Assembly: GCF_011050055.1 (NCBI RefSeq)
Contig: NZ_DRGM01000167.1
Location: 62,001 to 126,000 of the forward strand
DNA from: Pseudoalteromonas prydzensis
GTDB lineage: Bacteria > Pseudomonadota > Gammaproteobacteria > Enterobacterales > Alteromonadaceae
Direction: 5' to 3'
DNA length: 64,000 bases
How positions within the stretch are numbered: the first letter of the stretch is position 1; every line of letters starts with the position of its first letter. Shown piece after piece: positions 45,842 to 55,495 of this stretch. Under the pieces are notes generated by a model, which was given only the letters and a program-made list of their open reading frames with translations, was not told where the DNA came from and did not search any database. Both the position numbers and the translations under genes were made by a program.

Positions 45842-46640
45842 CTAAACCTTAAGGTTAATTAATCCTTGCCACCGTGCCGTGCTCAACTACTCAACATATG
45901 CAGGGGGTTGTATTGTATTTATAACGTTTGTTAGTTAAACAAAGTTATATTGATGCTTTATGACAGTGCAATTAAATAAATACTGCACCGAAAGCGTGCA
46001 AGAAAATTGCAAATACTCATCTAGTTATAAGCAATTAAAATAAGAGCAAGAACTAAACCAAGTTTTAATGACTGTCTGAATTGTGAACTATAAAGTAGTT
46101 AACAAATAGCCAGGGGTAAAGTGAATTTATTTAATACTTAAGTTGAGTAAATACTCGACAACCACCAGCACTCTGGCGTTTAGAAAAATAAAAGTTCCTC
46201 TTACCATGTTATTGTTAAAGAAATGTTTTGTTAGTTAGCCTAGCCACTGTACTTAATAATAAACTCATACAATTGGCAGCAAGTGGTTTAATTGAATAGC
46301 TACCCTTTTAGCTTACTCAGTATTACCTTCATTGCTATCATTGTTTTTTGTTATGGCATGAAGTCACTACTATTAATCCACAGCAATCGAGTATCACGAT
46401 CAGAGCATTTGATACCGACACAACTCAACTTACAATGCCCGCTTACTACAACCCAATTTTAAGCGGCCAGCATATAATCAGCAAAGATGAAACCAATTAG
46501 TTATTAAAGTAACAGATACACAATTTATAACAACCCATGCATCATCGCTGATAATGAACCTTTATTACCCTGTGATCATAGAAATTACATTCAAAATAGA
46601 TAATAATACTCAGTAACTTAGTATCAAACCTTAGCCTTCC
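45842..46640. other. 800-base intergenic region upstream of the glg operon
   Basis: No intact gene is seen. Toward the glg operon it carries a possible promoter (45944-45971) and a 12-base palindrome AACCTTAAGGTT at 45845-45856, 16 bases before the CBM48 gene start. TGCAC and GTGCA form an inverted repeat near 45983-45999. From about 46292 to 46497 the plus strand holds fragments that read like coding sequence in two frames (N-terminal hydrophobic helix, then ITIRAFDTDTTQLTMPAYYN), which may be a decayed gene. Confidence 0.5.
45944..45971 (-). promoter_or_regulatory. possible sigma-70 promoter of the glg operon
   Basis: On the minus strand TTGCAC (45971-45966) and TATAAC (45949-45944) are 16 bases apart. 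They lie about 115 bases before the CBM48 gene start. The matches are moderate and no experiment supports them. Confidence 0.42.
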
Positions 46641-47564
46641 ATGCTCAAAAAAAGTCTTTATTCTCTTATCACAGTGGCAATTTTAGCTGCGGTGATCATT
46701 ATCAGTATGTCAATTTACACCTTGTACAGCAAAAAGAAACTCAGTGTTGATCCTAAACTAAAAGAAATATCGGGGATCGAATTTGATAAATTCAAACGCT
46801 TGTGGGCAATAAATGACAGTGGTGATGATCCAAAACTCTATCGCCTCAACGAAGACGGCTCGATCGCCAAAGAAGTACTGGTTACTAATGCGAAAAACAT
46901 TGACTGGGAAGATATGACTCAGAATGATTTTGGGCACTTCTTTTTAGGGGATTTTGGTAATAATAAACAAGAACGGAAATGGCTGACGATTTATAAAATC
47001 GAGAACCCGATTGATATAAAAGGAAATACTACCGAAGCCGAAATCATTAAGTTCACCTACCCTGAACTAGATGGTAGTCCTGTTGCACCAGATCAACGTA
47101 ACTTTGATCTGGAAGCATTTGTTGCGTTTGGCCGCCACTTATACCTATTTACTAAGAATCGCACTGAGCCGTTTGATGGTATCACCAATGTCTATAAAGT
47201 AGGCGATCATGCCGCTAATTTCGATGCGCAATTAATCGACTCATTTAAAACCTGTACCACTATGGAAAAGCTTTGTTGGATCACCTCTGCGGCACTGAGT
47301 CCTGATCGTACAAAGTTAGTATTATTAGATTCAACAAGTATTTGGTTATTTGAAAATTTTTCTGGTGATAAGTTTTTCTCAGCAGACGTATCGCGAATAG
47401 ATTTAGGGATTGTGACTCAAAAAGAAGCGATTACCTTTTATGATGAAAATACCATTGTATTCACCGATGAAGAATTTAAAGGAATTGGCGGTAACGCCTA
47501 TGTTATTAAACTAGATGAAGTAAAAAAAACTATCATTAACAAAAGAACAAAGGCGTCAGATTAA
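46641..47564 (+). CDS. membrane-anchored beta-propeller-like protein of unknown function
   Basis: A 307-residue protein with one N-terminal membrane helix (about 5-28, LYSLITVAILAAVIIISMSIY) and an extracytoplasmic domain. The domain has propeller-like repeats: EISGIEFDKFKRLWAINDSGDDPKLYRL, IDWEDMTQNDFGHFFLGDFGNN, FDLEAFVAFGRHLYLFTKN and ITSAALSPDRTKLVLLDSTSIWLFE. The motif DWEDM and the Asp-Gly turns suggest calcium or sugar-phosphate binding, but no enzyme is recognised. Its 3' end overlaps the convergent GGDEF gene by 4 bases. Confidence 0.75.
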   Translation: MLKKSLYSLITVAILAAVIIISMSIYTLYSKKKLSVDPKLKEISGIEFDKFKRLWAINDSGDDPKLYRLNEDGSIAKEVLVTNAKNIDWEDMTQNDFGHFFLGDFGNNKQERKWLTIYKIENPIDIKGNTTEAEIIKFTYPELDGSPVAPDQRNFDLEAFVAFGRHLYLFTKNRTEPFDGITNVYKVGDHAANFDAQLIDSFKTCTTMEKLCWITSAALSPDRTKLVLLDSTSIWLFENFSGDKFFSADVSRIDLGIVTQKEAITFYDENTIVFTDEEFKGIGGNAYVIKLDEVKKTIINKRTKASD

Positions 47565-48586
47565 AATAAATCTATATCCGTGCTTTTATCGTTTAAGTCA
47601 ATCAAGTTATTCTCTATTAACTGTTCATAAAAGCACACCCTATTTCGACCATTTTCCTTTGCGTAATAAAGCGCCTTATCCGCATTTTCCAATACAGTAA
47701 TTGGAAAATCGTATGGACTGATGCGACACATGCCTATACTAACGGTCATATCCGCAACAAATGGAAAATGAGTATCTCTGATCATATCCATAAATTCATT
47801 CATTTTCTTTTCGATACACTCAAAATTGGTAGGTTCAAACACGATCACAAATTCCTCACCACCGAAGCGAAAAATCAAATCTGTAGAGCGCAGGAAATGA
47901 CGCATTTTTTGTGCAAGTAACAATAAAACTTCATCACCACAAACATGACCAAAACTGTCATTTATTTTTTTAAAATGATCAATATCAAGCATTGCCAGCC
48001 AAGATGTTGAGCTGAGCTTACGCTTGCGATTTTCATCCGTTTTAACCGTCTTATGCTGTTTGATTACTTGCTTTTCAATTAGCTGTTTTATTTTTTTATC
48101 AAATGTTTGCCTATTTAACAAACCAGTCAGTTGGTCCCGTTCATTTTCGTGCAAGATAAATAAATAATTTTCATAAATACGACAAAAAGCATTTAATAAT
48201 ACCTGATCCGCACTTTTTAAACCTTTACATACAATAGCAATAACGCCAATTGGTTTATCTTGCAAAGAAATAGGCAACCAACGTTTCTCTATGCCATCCG
48301 CTGACTGTACAGTAATAATGCAAGCTGAGCGCAAGCACGACAGCAGTTCAGACTCAGGGGAATCAACCACTTGACGTTGTGCCCACTCAAACTGATTATC
48401 ATTTATTACTTTTAACGAGATGCTGCGCTCAATGGTTAAATCACTGTGTAAGTCTAAATCCTTATAAATTACAATTTCCGAACAGCCAACGAATTCTTGG
48501 ATGGTCGAGATCAAGCTATATTCCAATGAATCTACATCACGGTTTTTAGTTATTTTAATAACTGAATTTAATAAGTTTTCTTCCAT
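47561..48586 (-). CDS. diguanylate cyclase, GAF-like sensor plus GGDEF
   Basis: A 341-residue cytoplasmic protein. Residues about 1-150 look like a GAF-type sensor (TIQEFVGCSEIVIYKD, RWLPISLQDKPIGVIAIVCKG). The C-terminal GGDEF domain starts RDQLTGLLNRQTFD, contains MLDIDHFKKINDSFGH and the active loop GGEEF. RSTD, the RxxD I-site, lies five residues before the loop. It should make cyclic di-GMP with feedback inhibition. The ligand of the sensor is unknown. It is convergent with, and overlaps by 4 bases, the propeller-like gene. Confidence 0.9.
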   Translation of the reverse strand: MEENLLNSVIKITKNRDVDSLEYSLISTIQEFVGCSEIVIYKDLDLHSDLTIERSISLKVINDNQFEWAQRQVVDSPESELLSCLRSACIITVQSADGIEKRWLPISLQDKPIGVIAIVCKGLKSADQVLLNAFCRIYENYLFILHENERDQLTGLLNRQTFDKKIKQLIEKQVIKQHKTVKTDENRKRKLSSTSWLAMLDIDHFKKINDSFGHVCGDEVLLLLAQKMRHFLRSTDLIFRFGGEEFVIVFEPTNFECIEKKMNEFMDMIRDTHFPFVADMTVSIGMCRISPYDFPITVLENADKALYYAKENGRNRVCFYEQLIENNLIDLNDKSTDIDLF

Positions 48587-48797
48587 AAAGATCCTGTATT
48601 CAAGTGACTGAACATTCTTAATGATGATTAATTACCCGTGGAAAACGTTATAAAAATATAAATTAAATAAAAACGTCAATAAAGTTCGGGATCATAATTA
48701 CATTAACGAGTAAGAAAACCCAGTGCCAATAATAAGTGTAGTGCGTAAATATGTTTAGTCACCATAGAAAGTATGACATTCTGTATTTATCGTCAAC

Positions 48798-49226
48798 TTA
48801 GCGTTTAAATTTTGTTTCTAAAATAACAGAGGAAGTCGTACGTTCAACCCCATCTAAGTTACCAATATCATCGAGTAAATGGCTGAGCTTTTCTAAATTC
48901 TGCGCTTGTACAACAGCGATTAAATCAAACTCACCACTAATAGCGTACAATTGTGAAATGGCATCGATTTGTTTAAGCTCTAAATTAGTTTTAGTGGTTA
49001 GTTTTTGCTTTACCTTAATCGATACATGGGCCGATACCATGGCAGTTAAATACGCATCGCCGTAGTCAACACTGTATCCCTTTATCACCCCAGTCTCTTC
49101 TAGCTTTAACATTCTACTTTGCACCGTCGAACGCGATAAATTAAGTACTCTGGCCAGATCTGAAATACTCGCTCTGGCGTTAGTACGCAGTATAGAAAGT
49201 AGCTTTTCATCTTGAGGGGTTATCAT
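48798..49226 (-). CDS. Lrp/AsnC family transcriptional regulator
   Basis: A protein of about 142 residues with an N-terminal helix-turn-helix (ISDLARVLNLSRSTVQSRMLKLEETGVI) and a C-terminal RAM ligand domain (IDAISQLYAISGEFDLIAVVQA). The frame opens at 49268. Starts at 49226 (MITPQDEKLLSIL) and 49235 are both possible, and the first matches the usual Lrp start better. It is divergent from astC, with about 200 bases between starts, so it probably controls the arginine-degrading genes. Confidence 0.88.
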   Translation of the reverse strand: MITPQDEKLLSILRTNARASISDLARVLNLSRSTVQSRMLKLEETGVIKGYSVDYGDAYLTAMVSAHVSIKVKQKLTTKTNLELKQIDAISQLYAISGEFDLIAVVQAQNLEKLSHLLDDIGNLDGVERTTSSVILETKFKR

Positions 49227-49428
49227 ATTGGTCATTCTCTTCACTATTTTGTATTTTATTTTAATCATTTTTCACAAAATAGCACTGCAAATTTAAACTT
49301 CGAACCAAGATAATAACGGGAGCAGACAATAAGAATTATTAAATCAATCTATTGCGGGTTAATAACGGCTTAATTAGCCCCTTTTATGCAATATCACTTT
49401 TTTCACTTTAAGCCAGATTTAGGTGTAA

Positions 49429-50637
<1,209 letters not shown>

Positions 50638-50644
50638 TCTAATT

Positions 50645-50665
50645 TAGCGCCCTGGCTGGGCGCTA
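50645..50665 (+). other. intercistronic hairpin between astC and astA
   Basis: TAGCGCCC and GGGCGCTA form an 8-base GC-rich stem with a TGGCT loop, 7 bases after the astC stop and 15 bases before the astA start. No T-run follows, so it is more likely a processing or stability element than a terminator. Confidence 0.6.
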
Positions 50666-50680
50666 ATGGAGCACTTTTAA

Positions 50681-51715
50681 ATGCACGTATTACGTCCTAT
50701 CACTGCCAGTGACTTTGATGCACTCAAACAAATAGCCATTGAATCTGGTCATGGCTTTACTTCATTACCTGTCAATGATGCCCTATTACTTGAGAAAATT
50801 GAGCGCGCTGAGCGTAGCTTTGCGAAAGACATTAATCAACCTCAGGATGAAAGCTACTTATTTGTTCTAGAAGATAGCCAAACCGGTGAAGTGGTTGGCA
50901 CAACAGCCATTGAAGCTGCTGTTGGCCTAACAGTTCCTTTATATCATTATCACCTTGGTAAAACCGTTCATCATTCACGCACGCTTAACGTCTATAACAC
51001 CGTTGATATTCTCAGTATGTGTAATGATTACACCGGTTGCTCTGAAATATGCACCTTGTTTTTACGCGAAGATAGCCGTAAAGGACTGGCTGGGCGCTTT
51101 TTATCTCGCTCACGGTTTTTATTTATGGCTCAGCACAGTGAACGTTTTGCCGATACTATCATCGCAGAAATGCGTGGTGTGAGTGACGAGCAAGGTCACT
51201 CTCCTTTTTGGCAATGGTTAGAAGAACACTTTTTTAGTATCGAATTTCCACAAGCTGATCACCTTGTCGGTTTAGGCGATAAAGTATTTATCAGTGAATT
51301 GATGCCAAAATACCCAATTTACGCCAATCTATTGAGTAAAAAAGCGCAAGCTGTAATTGGCAAAGTCCATGAGAAAACTAAACCCGCACTCAAGCTACTT
51401 GAAAAAGAAGGCTTTGAGCACCGCGGCTACGTTGATTTATTTGATGCAGGGCCAACTGTCGAAGCCAAACTCGGCAATATTCGTAGCGTTCGTGAATCAC
51501 TGGTGTGCCCAATTTCTATTGGTGAACTCGATTATGTTGACGAACAAAGCTCAGATACCTTGGCGATATGTAACCAAGGCGTCAGCGATTTTAGAGCCAC
51601 GTTCACCAAGCACGCGCATTACAATCATGCTAAGCATACCTTAGTGATCAGCCACGCTGTCGCACACGCACTTAAATTAAAACAAGGGGATGCAGCACGA
51701 TTCTTTCGTCTGTGA
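50681..51715 (+). CDS. astA: arginine N-succinyltransferase
   Basis: At 344 residues this equals the length of E. coli AstA. It transfers succinyl from succinyl-CoA to the alpha-amino group of arginine, the first step of the AST pathway. Landmarks are [57 protein letters not shown] and [20 protein letters not shown]. The C-terminal half has [23 protein letters not shown]. astD follows after 20 bases. Confidence 0.95.
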   Translation: MHVLRPITASDFDALKQIAIESGHGFTSLPVNDALLLEKIERAERSFAKDINQPQDESYLFVLEDSQTGEVVGTTAIEAAVGLTVPLYHYHLGKTVHHSRTLNVYNTVDILSMCNDYTGCSEICTLFLREDSRKGLAGRFLSRSRFLFMAQHSERFADTIIAEMRGVSDEQGHSPFWQWLEEHFFSIEFPQADHLVGLGDKVFISELMPKYPIYANLLSKKAQAVIGKVHEKTKPALKLLEKEGFEHRGYVDLFDAGPTVEAKLGNIRSVRESLVCPISIGELDYVDEQSSDTLAICNQGVSDFRATFTKHAHYNHAKHTLVISHAVAHALKLKQGDAARFFRL

Positions 51716-51735
51716 TCTGCTTAAGGAATCGCCTT

Positions 51736-53208
51736 ATGAGTACCACAACTCAACTTATTAATAACCAATGGCAAAGAGGCCTTGGTCACGACTTTACTTC
51801 GGTTAATCCGAGTAATGGTGAAACGATTTGGCAAGGTAAAACAGCCAGCAAAGAGCAAGTGAATGATGCTATTGCAGCGGCGCGCCAAGCGCAATTCACA
51901 TGGGCACAAACACCTCTTAGCGAGCGAATTACTGTGCTGGAAAACTTTGTTGCCCAGTTAAAAGAGCACAGCGAAGAATTTGCTACAGTCATTGCCCGTG
52001 AAACCGGTAAACCATTGTGGGAAACCCGCACTGAAGTGGGTGCAATGGCCGGCAAAGTGGCTATTTCAATTAAAGCCCATCACGAACGCACAGGAACCAC
52101 TGAAAACCCTATGCCAGGTGCCAAAGCGTTTATTCGCCATAAACCGCATGGTGTAGTGGCGATATTTGGCCCGTACAACTTTCCAGGTCATTTACCAAAC
52201 GGTCATATAGTCCCTGCAATTTTAGCGGGTAACACTGTGGTATTTAAACCGTCAGAATTAACCCCATACGTTGCGCAGTTTACGCTTGAGCTGTGGCTAA
52301 AAGCAGGCTTACCCGCGGGTGTGATCAACCTCATTCAAGGTGAAGTTGACACCGGTATTGCCCTTGCCAGCCACCAAGGTATTGATGGCTTATTTTTTAC
52401 CGGTAGTTCAAATACAGGGCACCTGCTGCACAAGCAATTTGCAGGGCATCCAGGCAAAATTCTCGCCTTAGAAATGGGCGGCAATAATCCACTGATCATC
52501 AAAGATGTGGCGGATATCAACGCTGCGGTACACGATATTATTCAATCTGGCTTTATTACCTCAGGGCAACGTTGCACCTGTGCTCGGCGTGTCTTTATTG
52601 AAAACACAGCAAATGGCGATGCTATTTTAGCCAAACTCATCAGCGCCACTAAGAATATTAAAATTGCTGATAGCTTTAGCGATGAGCAGCCTTTTATGGG
52701 CGCGATGATCAGCGAAAAAGCCGCCCTTGGTATGGTTAGCGCACAACAGCAATTACTCGATATGGGTGCTAAATCACTGGTTGAGCTAAAGCACTTAAAA
52801 CTAGGCACTGGCTTTGTAAGCCCTGGTATCATTGATGTAAGCAACGTGACAGGCATTCCAGATGAAGAGCACTTTGGACCACTAATAAAAGTGTACCGCT
52901 ACACTGAATTTGACCATGCCATTGATGAAGCCAACAATACCTCGTTTGGCCTATCAGCAGGTCTATTGAGTGACTCAAGCGATGATTATCAGCACTTTTT
53001 AAAGCGTATTCGTGCTGGCATTGTTAATTGGAACCGCCCTATCACGGGTGCATCGAGCGCTGCGCCATTTGGTGGTATTGGTGCCAGTGGTAATCACAGA
53101 GCAAGCGCCTATTACGCCGCGGATTACTGTTCATACCCTGTTGCCTCCGTTGAAGCAGACAAAGTAAATTTACCAGAGACCCTCGCGCCGGGCTTAATCA
53201 TTGAATAA
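51736..53208 (+). CDS. astD: succinylglutamate-semialdehyde dehydrogenase
   Basis: A 490-residue aldehyde dehydrogenase of AstD length. It oxidises N-succinylglutamate semialdehyde to N-succinylglutamate with NAD, step 4 of the AST route. The active-site Glu is in [11 protein letters not shown] and the Cys in [15 protein letters not shown]. The cofactor segment [22 protein letters not shown] is present. The frame opens earlier (51712), but the ATG at 51736 follows AAGGA. astB and astE are not in this window. Confidence 0.95.
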   Translation: MSTTTQLINNQWQRGLGHDFTSVNPSNGETIWQGKTASKEQVNDAIAAARQAQFTWAQTPLSERITVLENFVAQLKEHSEEFATVIARETGKPLWETRTEVGAMAGKVAISIKAHHERTGTTENPMPGAKAFIRHKPHGVVAIFGPYNFPGHLPNGHIVPAILAGNTVVFKPSELTPYVAQFTLELWLKAGLPAGVINLIQGEVDTGIALASHQGIDGLFFTGSSNTGHLLHKQFAGHPGKILALEMGGNNPLIIKDVADINAAVHDIIQSGFITSGQRCTCARRVFIENTANGDAILAKLISATKNIKIADSFSDEQPFMGAMISEKAALGMVSAQQQLLDMGAKSLVELKHLKLGTGFVSPGIIDVSNVTGIPDEEHFGPLIKVYRYTEFDHAIDEANNTSFGLSAGLLSDSSDDYQHFLKRIRAGIVNWNRPITGASSAAPFGGIGASGNHRASAYYAADYCSYPVASVEADKVNLPETLAPGLIIE

Positions 53209-53253
53209 TGACTAAATGGCTACAACCATTTTAACCAAATTAAGGAATTAAAA

Positions 53254-54057
53254 ATGCACACAGATGTAAATGCCCTATTTGACAACCTATGGCAAAATTA
53301 TTTATCCGTTACGCCTTCTGCTGTTAAGGTTCATGAATTACTCGGTTCAACGCAAAAAAATGATGTAATTAATGATCACATTGCATTAAGAACATTTAAC
53401 CATGAAAAAATTGGGCTTGAAAAACTTGCCGCGCACTTCTTAGCCGTTGGCTATAAAGAATGTGGCGAATATCACTTTGAAGCTAAAAAGCTTTACGCTA
53501 AACATTATGAACATAGCGATCCTACACAGCCAAAAGTGTTCATTTCAGAACTTTTAGTTGAGCAATGCTCACCAGAGCTACAAGCAATCGTCAATGATAT
53601 GGTCGCGAATATCGATGCGGCAGCGGTGACTGCTGATAACTTTTTATATTCAGGTACTCACTGGCAGGTTAGCACCGACACTTATAAAAAGCTGCTTGCT
53701 GAAAGTGAATATGCGGCATGGATGTCAGCATGGGGTTACCGTGCCAATCACTTTACTGTGAGTATTAATGAACTGGCAAAGTTTGATAATATTGAAGCTG
53801 TAAACCAAGCACTTAAAGATGCCGGTTTTGCACTTAATACCTCAGGTGGCGAAGTGAAAGGTTCACCAGAGGTGCTACTTGAACAGTCATCAACACTTGC
53901 GGATGATTTTGCTGTTGAATTTAGTGATGTAAAAATGACGGTACCAAGCTGCTTTTATGAATTTGCCCTGCGTTATGCAAAAGCTGATGGCGAGCTTTAC
54001 ACAGGCTTTGTTGCAGCCTCTGCCGATAAAATTTTCGAAAGTACCAATGCACGTTAA
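53254..54057 (+). CDS. DUF1338 family iron-dependent oxygenase-like protein
   Basis: A 267-residue DUF1338 protein with vicinal-oxygen-chelate-like halves. The likely metal triad is His42 (NDHIALRTF), His166 (RANHFTVSIN) and Glu236 (CFYEFALRY). Members of this family include the Fe(II)-dependent 2-oxoadipate decarboxylase/hydroxylase HglS of lysine breakdown, but the short form here may use a different 2-oxo acid. It follows astD by 45 bases, an order also seen in Shewanella, so a role in amino acid degradation is likely. The substrate is not known. Confidence 0.85.
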   Translation: MHTDVNALFDNLWQNYLSVTPSAVKVHELLGSTQKNDVINDHIALRTFNHEKIGLEKLAAHFLAVGYKECGEYHFEAKKLYAKHYEHSDPTQPKVFISELLVEQCSPELQAIVNDMVANIDAAAVTADNFLYSGTHWQVSTDTYKKLLAESEYAAWMSAWGYRANHFTVSINELAKFDNIEAVNQALKDAGFALNTSGGEVKGSPEVLLEQSSTLADDFAVEFSDVKMTVPSCFYEFALRYAKADGELYTGFVAASADKIFESTNAR

Positions 54058-54067
54058 TTAATTATAT

Positions 54068-54088
54068 AAAGCCCGCAAGGGCTTTTTT
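54068..54088 (+). terminator. intrinsic terminator after the ast-DUF1338 operon
   Basis: AAGCCC and GGGCTT pair around GCAA, followed by seven T. It starts about 10 bases after the DUF1338 stop codon. Confidence 0.88.
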
Positions 54089-54143
54089 TAAAAGACAAAA
54101 TTAAAGTTTCTTGTTATTTTAATAATAACTAAAAGGAACTTGT

Positions 54144-54968
54144 ATGAAAATTCTGCTACTGATTTACTTGGCTTTTATGCTGCCGAGCCTTGCCTATGCA
54201 AAGCAAGCTGTTACTTTTTTATCTTATGAATATTTTCTCACCGAAGAAGAAAAATCTATTGCTGATGAACGCTACCTTGCTGCTTTTACGCAAGCACTCA
54301 GCCATCAATTTAAAGTAGAGCAATACACAACCAATGCCGCTCGGATGCTAAAGCAGCTATCAACTCAAACCAATGTGTGTAGTTTTAACATATTGAAAAC
54401 AACTCAGCGCGAAAAGCAATTTATTTTCTCTGCGATGCCTTCTTCTATGTTCCTACAACGCAGAGTATTTGGGTTAAAAGAAACGCTTAAGGATTTGCCT
54501 GAACAAGTTTCAATTTCAAAGTTACTCGCAAATAAGTACACCTTTGCCACTCTTACATCTACTAGTTATCAAGAACTTGATAGCATGCTGGCCATGTACC
54601 AACATCAAATCATGCCCATAATTGGTGCAGGTGATTTTTCCCGTTTAGCAAAACTACTCTTACACAAGCGTGTTGATATGATCATTGACTATGACATGAG
54701 TGTTAAACACTTTTTAACACCGCAGCAATATGCTGAACTAGATAGCCGTGAGATCATAGAATACCCAGAGTTCAATAGCGGCTACTTTGCCTGTAGCAGA
54801 ACCCAAGTTGGCGCTGAAGTGATTGAGCAAATAGATGCACTCATGCAAAGTGCTAAAATGCACCAACCCATCAAGCAGTATCACTATGCTAGTTTTCAAC
54901 CTGAAGTAGCTGCACGAATTATGACTATTTATAAGACCTATTATAAACCAGAGACTTATAATGATTAA
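54144..54968 (+). CDS. periplasmic solute-binding-like protein
   Basis: A 274-residue protein with a signal peptide (MKILLLIYLAFMLPSLAYA). The mature part looks like a bacterial extracellular solute-binding protein of family 3: residues about 70-100 contain CSFNILKTTQREKQFIFSAMPSS, where members typically have a substrate-pocket Arg region. LLLHKRVDMIIDYD lies in the second lobe. No ABC transporter genes are adjacent. Many such orphan proteins in Pseudoalteromonas bind amino acids or act as sensors. AAAGGAAC precedes the ATG. Confidence 0.8.
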   Translation: MKILLLIYLAFMLPSLAYAKQAVTFLSYEYFLTEEEKSIADERYLAAFTQALSHQFKVEQYTTNAARMLKQLSTQTNVCSFNILKTTQREKQFIFSAMPSSMFLQRRVFGLKETLKDLPEQVSISKLLANKYTFATLTSTSYQELDSMLAMYQHQIMPIIGAGDFSRLAKLLLHKRVDMIIDYDMSVKHFLTPQQYAELDSREIIEYPEFNSGYFACSRTQVGAEVIEQIDALMQSAKMHQPIKQYHYASFQPEVAARIMTIYKTYYKPETYND

Positions 54969-55495
54969 TATTACTTATCGACAAAATAAAAAACCGTCTT
55001 TACTTGTTTGATCTTTCTATTTCAGAAAGTAAACACTGGTTTTATTATAGTGGCGCGTCATTAATGGTGCTTCACTGTAGAGCCGTACTTCACAGTACAG
55101 TTCACTTAGCAGCGCATTGCCTTACATTTTGCACTTCACCACACGCAGCTGTTTTTGCGTCCAACTAAAAGAAGGTCCAGCTTTGACTTAGCCACAGCGG
55201 TGAAGTTGATTTTGTTGTCAGCCAAACAGCTAAGCGTACTATTCAAATCCGCCAATTAAGCGTGGTGCGGATATTCGTGATGCACTTGAGTAGGCTGTAA
55301 TGTATTTATTGATAACATCAACGAACTTGAAAAGTTTATTGCTTACAAAAACAAGTAGAGGGCTTAGTTCGCTTGAACTTTCGTAATGCAGATGCATTTG
55401 CTGACTAATTTTATCAAGTCCTTAGCTATGTGATACAAAAACGCAGTTGCTCATTCCAACTGCGTTTTTTATTGCCTTAAAATAGAAAATAATCG
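54969..55495. other. gene-poor region, possible coding debris
   Basis: No intact gene is seen. Between about 55190 and 55440 the plus strand holds short coding-like pieces in different frames, for example GEVDFVVSQTAKRTIQIR, then PPIKRGADIRDALE, NVFIDNINELEKFIAYKNK and LVRLNFRNADAFAD, each ended by a stop or frame change. This may be a gene broken by frameshifts, but I cannot name it. The terminator at 55437-55470 closes the region. Confidence 0.4.
55437..55470. terminator. bidirectional terminator
   Basis: CGCAGTTG (55442-55449) and CAACTGCG (55457-55464) form a stem, with AAAAA before and TTTTTT after. It can end the QEGLA-peptidase transcript from the right and any transcript from the left. 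Confidence 0.85.
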
